From positions 28,166,890-28,230,889 of the forward strand of contig NC_065882.2 of assembly GCF_932274485.2 (NCBI RefSeq): 64,000 nucleotides of DNA, read 5' to 3'. How positions within the stretch are numbered: position 1 is the stretch's first letter; each line of letters starts with the position of its first letter. The stretch comes from Patella vulgata. Lineage: Eukaryota > Mollusca > Gastropoda > Patellidae. Both the position numbers and the translations under genes were made by a program. Below are positions 54,600-64,000 of the stretch, one piece after another. The notes beneath the pieces were generated by a model. The model ran no database searches, was not told the origin of the DNA, and worked only from the letters and a program-made list of their open reading frames with translations.

Positions 54600-55852
54600 C
54601 ACAAAAAAGGAAGACTTCTCCGGAGGAAATTATTCGTCTGCTTTTATACAGTCACACACATAGATCGCTGCCAATATAGACGTATACGATATGGTCAAAT
54701 TGGTTACCATGGCAACCCTAATGTGAATATTTTGGTATATAATATATTATTGTTATTTTCCAAATATTTATTTTATTTTTATTTTTAATTAAAACTTGTT
54801 ATTGATGATTTTTATATTTGTGTTGTCTACTGCAAAAATCATAAGTGATATATAATGGATATACATCTGCAATTTTACAGTTGTACTGTAGTTGCATTCA
54901 TATTCAAGGTATGCATGGTTTTTCACAACAGTGTAGAAAGCTTGATTTTTACTCAATATTTGCATAGCCCTTTATGGGTATGAAGTGGTTAGCTCAGGAA
55001 GGGTTAAAGGGACAATACGACAATACAAAATATACAATAAATGCAAATATACACTTATAAACAGTACCACATGGTACAAATGATGGCTATGGATATGATG
55101 AAAAGTATAAAAGTCAAAAAATTTATTTCTCTAATTAAATTTGCAAAAAAATGTATCACAAAAGCTTATTTTTAGCACTTTTCAATAAGCTCTATATTTT
55201 AAGTATGTTGCATTCCGGTCATTTTTTTTTACACCTATTGATACTATGTGCTTAGCACTTCAAAACCATCCGAAGAAATTCTACTTGCAACCATGAAAGA
55301 AAAAGTTAGTGTATCTTTTTCTGTACTACAGTGACAATGTGAATATGGTACCCTAAAACAAGTCCACAAAAAATTAGTATGGACTGATTTTTGTTTTCAA
55401 ATTAGTGCTGGGGTGGAAGTTGACCACTCGCTTTATCAGACAGGGTCAAAATTAGAGGGTTGCTATTGCACCATAGAATGCAATCTGTGCTTAAAAAGGG
55501 TGATAAATACACATGTGAAAACCAAAATTTTACCCATAAAATGACTATTTCCAGTACAGTCCTTTATAGCGACATCAGGTTGTAACCACTTCAGTATATC
55601 ACATCTTGCCCCTAGGGGGTGTCATACCATAAGTTTGATCAAAAACTTCCGAACCCCCCTATCTTAGCACATTTTGCTATTTTTGCCTGTTCTTCTCGCG
55701 GATACACTCTTAAAGCCCTTTCAAGATTTTGAAACTAGTTATCTATTGAAAGACCTAGATCTACCCCTTTCAAGAATACTTAAAATGTTATGTGTTTCTA
55801 GTTGTTTTGTCCACAATTGTCTATTGACATACTAAACAAATCATCTGTTATT
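54600..55852. other. Intron sequence, no gene seen
   Basis: AT-rich, with no clear repeat or coding region. Confidence 0.45.
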
Positions 55853-58153
55853 CAGGGATGTGCCCAGAAAAATATTCATGCCGCGCGGTAATCTTCGGCA
55901 GAAATTTATCGAAAATGCGCAATTTCATGAGTCCAGGGGTCAAAATTCACGACGTCACCGCACCGTAGTATTTAGCGAAATTACCGTAGAAAATAAATAA
56001 GAACTACGGGCGACATCTTTAGTCGAGGTAATTTATTTAAGAATATGATGACGGCAATTTGCCAATGTTGACACTGAAACCACCGTTGTATACCTGCGTA
56101 ATCCACGGCATAATCGAAAATAGGAATTTATTAATTATTGTTTTGTTTCTTTCCTGAGTTCTTGTGACTGTATTTTTCTATCGAAAACACAAGTCAGCAT
56201 TCATTCAGTCGTACCATGGAATGGAATGGGGTATTGGAGATGCACACGGCTCGTTGACTGGTTTATTAAATCATTTTAAAAGTTCAAAACAATTTCCAGA
56301 AATAACGGCTATGAATAATTTATTGGAAAATATGATCAAATCAAACAAATCTATTCACGGCTACATAATTTACGGGTTTTCTCATCAAACTAGGTCAACT
56401 TCAAACAGTTACACAAAAAAACTTGACGCCTGGCGTTAACGTTGAGGAATGGCATAAACTCGCTTATCCCGCCCTAGATTGTTAGCACAATAGCCCAGAA
56501 TTGAGTCAAATGAGGTCCCGTAGGAAATGGTTTTAAAATTATAAGCTTCCATTACCTTTAATAATAGGTAGGCCTACAGCTACACCGTTCGGAAAATTTT
56601 CGTGTCAGTAATATTCCTGAATAAATTACTGTCTTCGTTTTTTGGATGGATATAAAATGATACAGCACGGTGGTATTTTTCATAACACAATTTGTAGTTT
56701 TTGTCTATCACGTAACTTGCAAATATGTTTTTATTCATTCGTCCATGAGAGACACACGGCACAGTGATCACGTGACAGCCATAATTGAAATTACTTTAAA
56801 ATAAAATTCCGTACGACTATGCCATATAGTTTTCAATAATAATAACGACAATATGTTTAAAATTTAGCCTCTGCCAGCATGTGTATAATATAAAAAATCA
56901 TAACGGTAAACGTAAATTAAAACTAAACCTAGCATCGCTGGCTTATTGACCTAGAAATTCCAACTGATGTCACGTGTCATCGGCGGATTTGGCATCGAAG
57001 ATTTTGTCGGAAAAATATATTATTAATGACTGTTCTGAGGATTATATTCAACTAAGATTTAAATTTCTGTAACAACTGGTCAGCCAAACCATTAAATGCA
57101 TGATCCAATTATTATTTTATTATCTACCGGTACCTGGAATCTATACGGAGTGTCGAAGAAGCACGATTCCCGAGCGAGATTCGCAATCCATACCGAGAGG
57201 TATGACTGCATGTTATTGTAGCCAACAAGCAAGTTGATTGACTACTTAATCAAAAAGTAATAATTAACCCGTTAAATTTAGCCGAAAGTAGATTGATTTA
57301 TGATACCATAGCGGCCGATTCATTGTTTTTACCAATTGGTTTGTTTAAAGTTCAAGCGGCTAAAGCCGACAAAAACCCCCAGTTACAAATCAAAGGCTGG
57401 TTACGCGAGTCAATGTTTGGAAAAACAGCAGCTTCCGTCATGTCGATGACAAGTAAACAATAAGCGTCAACTATCGGAGACTCGGAGGTTGCGTTTCTAT
57501 GACAGTTCTAGCATTTCCCGAATTGTCGTATGTGGACACTAAAAATGCGAGATGAGAAAGAAGGCGAGGCCCGGCGGACCCGAGTGAAATAGACAAGCAG
57601 GAGTCCTCCGATAAATCGGTCGGCCTCGGGCCTACGGACCGACGTTTGTGTCGAACACTGACCTCAACAGCGAAGTATTCATTTAAAACGCAAGTTTGGT
57701 ACCATGATACTTATATTTGGTGGAATTTACGTGGATACGGATTATAGAATAGTTTAAATAGCGAAAATAGTCGTCTGCTAGTGCTATTTTTAAACAATAA
57801 CGGTGCAGTAGGCTTTTTTAACCAGTCATGCTAGTTACATCGCGCTGATGTGACCAGTTAAAAGAGTCTAAACTCTGTGCATCAAATAAGAAATCGAAAG
57901 TAATATATTTCGTCGAAAACGAACGTTATATTTAGATGTCTATGATACGAGGTCAGTTTGACACGAGTCAAAATAATTTATTCAATTTATGAGGTTAAAA
58001 ACAACAAATAAAAACGCTTTTACCAATTTAGATTATCTTTATTTACAAGAAAATGGAGATGGGCGGAAATCTGCTTCAAGATATTTTTGCCGGGTGGACA
58101 ATATTGGTGCCGGGCGGTGCTGCCCGGTAATTGTAATAGTAGGCACATCCCTG
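55853..58153. mobile_element. 2.3-kb DNA transposon with CAGGGATGTGCC ends
   Basis: Left end CAGGGATGTGCC and right end (inverted) CAGGGATGTGCC are flanked by the same 6-bp GTTATT (55847-55852 and 58154-58159). The ends look hAT-like, but a 6-bp duplication is unusual for hAT. No transposase is recognised inside; the frame at 56164-56439 resembles nothing I know. Confidence 0.75.
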
Positions 58154-58309
58154 GTTATTATTGGACGTGGAAGAAAGTTCAGTTTGATTTTTTTGTTCAC
58201 GACATATGGCATGAGTTGATAATGATCAACTTTCGCCAATCCCAAGAATATACACATTTATAAACTGCAAGAAAAAGATCAAATATAATGCATGTTATAA
58301 TCCAATAAA

Positions 58310-59504
58310 TAGTGATGATCCGATAATCGGTTTCAACATCGGTAATTGGCCGATAAGTGGCTTATCGGTGGAAATCTGTATTAGTCGATACTCTGTGATT
58401 TTGCCGCTAATGGAGTTGGTGATATCTGTTCAAAAGGAATCAGTAAATACCTTTAAAATATTATTCAACTATTTTGCCTTATTACACTATTTTGCCTATA
58501 CCGTTTTTGTTTTTTTAGGACTTCAAATTTTTTCTAATGGTTTGGATTGTTCGTATTGGTTTTATTTTATTTTTTATTCGAGTAGTAAACAAATCATTAT
58601 TTTGGTTGACCCTTGGTATCTTTATTTTTGTTGCCGTCCGTGTGGCTATTTAGACATAATACAAGACACTCTCATAGAAGGCCGTGAAAAGGAAAGAATA
58701 AACAGATCAAAATCCTTACCAGTCTAGGTTATTTTTTTTAAAATCCAATATTCACATATTGTTTGAGAGTATAGGTAGACATGTGTTTTTTCAGAATACC
58801 ATTTCTGTGCATGTTCAAACAGACTTTAACGTACAACAGTCAACCGATAAAACTTCTGACTGGAATAAGGAATAAGCCTGATGATCAGAACACAGCAGTA
58901 CGTTGCAAAGGCCCCTTTCATACATTAAAAATGTAGACATTTGTATCATTAACAACATTAACAACTCATAATATTGATCATACTTTATTAATTCTTAATA
59001 TTACAAACACACAAGTTAAGTTCCCAATAGATGGTTTTATTTTCAACCCTAGTTATAGAAATGGCAGGAGAATGTCACGTGACGGATGGGAAACTATCGG
59101 TTTGATGTCATATCATTACCCCATAAACTATTCTGACATCTATTATAGACATACAGGTGCAAATCAATTTACGGAATTATATCGTAATAAATTGATAATC
59201 TCGACTTTATTAATTAATCATACAGCAAATAACTAAGTTCACAATAGATTGTGTGTATTTTTGACTGTGTAGGAAGCCGTGACCCAATTATTCTTTCAAA
59301 AAACATCGGGTCAGGTTTGATTCCAGAGGTAAAATAGTACCAGGCATTTTCCGACTAACAATGACATGCATCTACACCGATTAGATTATCAAAACATTTG
59401 GTACATTTTACTATCGGTAATTGTAATTGTATCGGCTAATATATATTTCGCTGTCAATATCTGATATGGGTAAAACCGATAGTAGCCATATCGGACCATC
59501 ACTA
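58310..59504. mobile_element. hAT-type non-autonomous transposon
   Basis: Ends TAGTGATGATCCGATAATCGG and (inverted) TAGTGATGGTCCGATATGG, with flanks CCAATAAA and CAAATAAT, an 8-bp duplication with two differences. Inside are a Penelope linker piece (about 58455-58740) and an inverted family C-type repeat (about 58980-59300). Confidence 0.7.
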
Positions 59505-59569
59505 CAAATAATCACAAACAAGAAAACAAGTACCGTTCATAGTCTTTTGTATCTTTATTAGTTTACTAG

Positions 59570-59890
59570 CAGGATACCCGGCTTCGCTCGGGGGTCATAA
59601 CTCGGAAACCGGAAGTGATAGACTAAAGCCACCTGGCCTATGTTACTCCCCGGTCGGAGCTACCCCTATACCCCAAATTTCAGACTCGGGGCAGACCTAG
59701 TGTAGCCGACAACCCCGCTTCACTTGGGGGTCATAACTCCACAACCGGAAGTGGTAGACTAATGCCACCTGGCCTATGTTACTCCCTGGTCCGAGCTACC
59801 CCTATACCCCAAATTTCAGACTCGGGGCAGACCTAGTGTAGCCGCCAACCCCGAACAGACAGACAAACGACAGTCACAAATATTAGTATA
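59570..59890. repeat. GC-rich duplicated unit starting CCCGGCTTCGCTCGGG
   Basis: Two units of about 135 bp. Shared parts are 'ggggtcataactc', 'aaccggaagtg', 'gccacctggcctatgttact' and 'gactcggggcagacctagtg'. The element ends 'aatattagtatagatta'. The opening 'ggatacccggcttcgctcgg' resembles a motif I have seen widely in animal repeats, but I cannot name the family. Confidence 0.65.
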
Positions 59891-59934
59891 GATTATTACT
59901 TTTACTGTAAACATTAATCAACACTAACCCGAGA

Positions 59935-60345
59935 TTGATTAAACATACATTATGCAAGAGTTAAATCTGCCTATTGTAGGTCTTTCTTTAGGCCTGCAAT
60001 GTTATCTAAATTATTAACTAGACATTAATTAACTTATCCAGACCATAATCAACTGTCGATGTCAACACTAGCCTGAGATATTTACTGGATTAAGATCCCA
60101 TTTGCTGCTCAGCTTTCATTCAGGATTTAATCATGAAATGGATAATCAAGACTATGTTTTTTATCATACCAACTTTAGTAATGATAATCGAGCTTAGGCC
60201 GAAAATTCAATTGCTAAAACCTCAGTTCAGAGGGATCAATTTGACTGAAATTTTCAGCAAATTCCCTTTACATTATGTAGTTTTTAACTATTATAGTGAG
60301 AACTGCCAGCTCTTTATCTAATCTCCCATAATGTATCTTTAATAG
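59935..60345 (+). repeat. Dispersed repeat family C, most complete copy
   Basis: 'attaaacatacattatgcaa' to 'tcccataatgtatcttta'. Internal blocks are shared with the copies at 28808, 47225 and 51965. Confidence 0.7.
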
Positions 60346-60509
60346 ACAATAGATCTCTCTATTATTGACAACGCAATTTAGTGATAATTGTCTAAGCATA
60401 TGTAATGGATCGGAACAGATGGACAACATGAAAAATAAAGCTTAGAAAACTTTTTGTGAACAAATTTATTGCCTCAAAAATCGCGTATTGATAGGGTAGC
60501 CGGTATATA

Positions 60510-62584
60510 TATATATGGGTCACTTTTCAGTATTGGGCACTTTTCGAATGTTTTAATATAAATTCGATTTATAATTAAAATTTTGATATTTCAAATATTT
60601 CATTATTTTCCATCCATGCACCAATACCTGCTGTAATATTGAAAATAAAACTGGTTCAGTAAATATTTTTTAAAATTTTTTATCTATCAACAATTGTCAA
60701 AATTCGTTATTTTCAACTTGCAAAATTGTGACATGGAAATCTGAAACTTTTCATTCCATGATTGCAAGTATTACAGGCAAAGAAATGAAGCATGCTGACT
60801 TTTAATGAAATAAATAATAGTTCAAATCATCATTTAAAACCATATTTGACACTCCCCTGTTTGTTGATTTTTTTTTACGTTCATCTGACTATGAGGTTGC
60901 GCACGTTACATTTCGTGTCCATCAAATATTAAAAAAATGTTTTGTGTTGGAAACCGCAATGGCCCGATAAACCTACGAATGTTATTTTAGAATGTTGAAT
61001 TCGGTCGTTCTAAAGAATATACCTTTGCATGACAAGCCAAAATTATAATGTAATGAAAAAAAACCAAAGGTCATTCATTGATACATTTATTCGTGTCCTA
61101 TTTTCATTTGTAACGTCGGTAAAACATTTACTTCCTTCGATCACCCATCCATCGCTGTAAGCGCTCGTTTGTTTCTAAAAATAGATATTTACGACATTGC
61201 CGGTAGTTTTGTTTACTTGGAATCACGTGATGACTGCATACGGAATTTGTTTCATCTTTGGTCTTGTTGTGTCCCGTCCGGTGTGAAAGCTGTAACGTCG
61301 GTAAGAATTGTGAGTATACATTTAAAAAATGCCTAATAAATTGAAAGAACAATGTATGTTATGAAAAAACAGACGATATGATGGAAGATAATTATCTTCG
61401 TTAATGAAATTCACTGTGTATGTTCACCGTACGAGAGCCGTGTGAAGTACGTCCAATGATATTTCAGTAATTTCACATTTAATGCTTGGCTTCCGTGTAA
61501 CGTCGGTAAATCACTTTTTCGGGTTCTATTACTAATATAAAATAAATCTAGTATATTTTGTGGTACTTTGTTTAAAAATATTTTGATGTAGTCTGTGGTA
61601 CTTTGTTTAAAAATATCTTATTTTAGCCTATAATTTAGAAACAATAAAAGTACATTGCTACTTTTATAAGACTGTTGACAGGCAATGCAATTTAAGCTAG
61701 CTTCCCTTTTGAGTTCAATATTAACATCAATTTATAATTTATAATTATATTTTTCAGATCCTGGAAATCAAGGGGGGTGAGGTGTTTCTCCAATATATGG
61801 AACAGTCTGGGGATTTTTAGCGTTGGCCAACAAGGGAGAATCAAAGTTGGGAAATGGTTCATTCCATAACAAAAAAACTAAATCCCCGCCAATTGTGGAA
61901 AATAAAAGTTGTAACCGGTTTCAGTTGTTTAAATTTGTTTAATGAATTATTGGCACCAGTTTTTCTGGATTTGTTATTTTTATAATAAAGAAAACGTTAA
62001 ATGTAATTTGTGTTTTTCTATTTTGGTGTCCCATCATAAAAATGTAACATACGCAACCAATTAATTTTCTTGAAACCAAGAAAGACAAATTGGAATTAAA
62101 ACCAGTAACATTGGAGTCCATTATAAGGCTTATTATTTAACATTAGAATTGATAAATAGAGATTAAATGTTATTGCCATGGTAAAATGTGACTAAACATT
62201 GTACGCGCAATAAGGTTTGTAGTTTTTGGTTTTGAAGTATTTTTGTCTTAAAAGCGTAAAAAATCTGGATGCTGTTGTTATATTTTTGGTCAGATGAACT
62301 GAGTTCTGATATAGCACATGAAAAATTGTGTACATTTTCAAAAATTGTACCAAACCTGAGTCACTATTTATGTCCTGTGTAACATGCGCAACCCCTAAAC
62401 ATTGAGGCATAAAATCAGAATTTTTTTAATTCTCAGAACTTACATTATGTTTTCGTTCTAAAATATGAAAATGTTACATATTTTTATTTGTATGCAGATA
62501 AATTTAAGCAAAATTAGTGAAGATTTATTTTCTAGCAATAATGTCACACTTTTGTGCACAATACCAAAAAGTGACCCATATATA
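60510..62584. mobile_element. 2.1-kb TIR element with subterminal repeats
   Basis: Ends TATATATGGGTCACTTTTCA and (inverted) TATATATGGGTCACTTTTTG agree over about 31 bp. Internal short repeats are GTAACGTCGGTAA at about 61110, 61292 and 61497, and 'gttgcgcacgttac' (60898) with inverted-type 'gtaacatgcgcaacc' (62381) and 'gtaacatacgcaacc' (62045). No transposase is seen. Confidence 0.7.
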
Positions 62585-63138
62585 GAAAGTAGAGACACTC
62601 AATCTTACTAGAAATATAATGGATTCCCTGGAAAAATACCCATGGGGTGTTTACAGGATGACACTTTTGTATGTGTTGATTGTGAGAACACTGAGAAACT
62701 TTAATGCTCAGTAGACTTTGTGATTAAACGTTGGAAAAAGAAGTTGGCAAAGGATAATCCAAGAATGTACTTTGGCTCAATATTTATGGTAAATGGACAG
62801 AGACTAATGACAAATATAAGCTTAATGGATTCTGCCTCAATGAAGTCATGTGACAAACAAGACTACTAAAAATAGATTATTGCGGCATGAGGTAGTTGTC
62901 TTACGATTAAAATGTTTTGAGAGGGATTTGATTTTGATGCAAACTATTTTGAATATGTTATTGGTCTAAAAGTATCATCAAATCACACAGTTTATGTCCA
63001 GGAAAGCATCTTTAAATTTAAATAGTATAGTATATTAATAAATCAAATGTTAACAAATATGGGAAAAGTCAACCTTTAATTCCCAGATTGAAATTACAAG
63101 ATGCTAGTGTTTGCTTTAATAATTTGGATTACACCCAC

Positions 63139-63349
63139 CTTTTCTTGATTTCTTTTCATCACCCGAGTCTACGTCCATATCTATAGTATTAGTATAATCA
63201 TTAGGATCTGATTGTGGTGGCGTGGGTTCTGGCGATGGAGCATCTAATATAGGTGAGGCTACAGGACTTGGTGTTCCAGGAAATTTATTTTTAATATCAT
63301 CTAACTTTCTTTTCATATTGTTGATTCGGGTACCAAAATTTTTATATGC
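63139..63349 (-). CDS. RPRD2: RPRD2-like gene, exon after the CID domain
   Basis: Bounded by acceptor 'caatttactttcag' and donor 'gtgggt'. It starts in phase 0 and ends in phase 1. It encodes AYKNFGTRINNMKRKLDDIK, then NKFPGTPSPVASPILDAPSP and an acidic end, DMDVDSGDEKKSRK. The basic helix and the PSP/DAPSP-type stretch are what follows the CTD-interacting domain in RPRD2-type proteins. The next exon in the window is 16.7 kb away. Upstream exons with the CID domain should lie beyond 64000. Joined with the two downstream exons, it gives 768 codons with the stop in frame, which supports the gene model. Confidence 0.78.
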
Positions 63350-63429
63350 CTGAAAGTAAATTGTTAGTTTGTGTATATACATACCAAGATGGCACCAATG
63401 GAAAATTTTTTGTTGTAATAATTCTGCTA

Positions 63430-64000
63430 TATTCATAAAGATAGGTTGCCAGGCAACGAAACATACCCCCACAGAAGCTAAATCGTCCGGGCAGTCAACA
63501 AGAATTGTCACATATTTTTACTTTTTCGGTAATGAAACATTTATAATACATTAAAATTTGATTAAGAGTAACAACTCATTAAGTAATTATCAGAAAACCA
63601 TTAGAATTGGTTTGGTTTTTATAAAGTTTTGCCCCATGCTAACGTTTAGTATAGGAAACTTTTAACATCATGGATTTAGCTGTTCAAGTCATAAAAATTC
63701 ATTGCAAATCAATATACTTGTTTGTCTCAAGACCTTAAACTCTGTGTATGAATCTGAAGTCAATCAGATGATAACTTTAGCTTCTAGAGGGTCACAATGT
63801 TTTTAAAAGTGATCAAGGGCCATAACTTTGGCAGTAATTATCGGAAATCGTTGAAAATCAATATAATTCTTCCTCTCATGACCTCAAACACTCTGTATCA
63901 ATTTAAAGTCAATCGGATATTAACTTTAGCCTCTAGAGCATTTACAAGATTTTTTGAAGTGATCAAGGGCCATAACTCTGGCAGTAATTATCGAAAATCT
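63430..64000. repeat. Type 1 tandem units in the next RPRD2-like intron
   Basis: Starts 'ggttgccaggcaacgaaaca' and repeats 'agggccataactctggcagt', 'aattatcggaaatcg' and 'cctctagagcatttacaag' to the window edge. Same family and same head as the array at 30.7 kb. Confidence 0.75.

Noticed and set aside
61128-61352. Minus-strand ORF in the 60.5-62.6 kb element as a transposase
   Set aside because: Short, with no catalytic motif, and it spans the repeated GTAACGTCGGTAA motifs.

Overview
The window looks like a marine mollusc genome, most likely a bivalve. The support is an AT-rich, intron-bearing background, two tRNA-derived SINE families of a kind common in molluscs, Penelope-like and Polinton elements, and tandem-repeat families ending in 'gccataactctggcagtaattat'-type units. 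I see no bacterial genes, CRISPR array or rRNA. The only host gene I can support is an RPRD2-like gene (regulation of nuclear pre-mRNA, CTD-interacting family) on the minus strand. Its last three coding exons are at 63139-63349, 46389-46460 and 43063-45083; they join with matching splice phases into 768 in-frame codons including the stop. The N-terminal exons lie beyond the right edge.

Layout. 1-10.75 kb: a ~178-bp AT-rich satellite interrupted by a Penelope-like element (PLE), a PIF/Harbinger element inserted inside the PLE endonuclease, a PLE reverse-transcriptase piece nested in the Harbinger, and a non-autonomous hAT. About 12.03-22.61 kb: a Polinton/Maverick fossil, roughly 10.6 kb, with inverted terminal repeats. 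22.6-43 kb: intergenic DNA with a TIR element, an L1/Tx1-like LINE, SINEs, a ~5-kb array of tandem units ending in short hairpins, and TTAA-flanked foldback elements. 43-64 kb: the RPRD2-like gene, whose 16.7-kb intron holds several more DNA transposons and repeats.

The Polinton is the most unusual part. It carries recognisable packaging ATPase, protease, major and minor capsid, exonuclease-part DNA polymerase, zinc-knuckle and small accessory genes, each broken. No integrase or polymerase catalytic-core signature was seen. Three features point to imitation of host histone genes: (1) a small gene whose N-terminus reads MARTKNTQRK, close to the histone H3 tail MARTKQTARK; (2) a histone-mRNA-type 3' stem-loop, followed by a purine-rich element, just after the stop of the outermost gene at each end, within the TIR; (3) six perfect TGACGTCA palindromes placed at gene starts. 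Separate TATA boxes lie about 29-45 bp upstream of several first ATGs. These readings are by eye; no searches or alignments were run.
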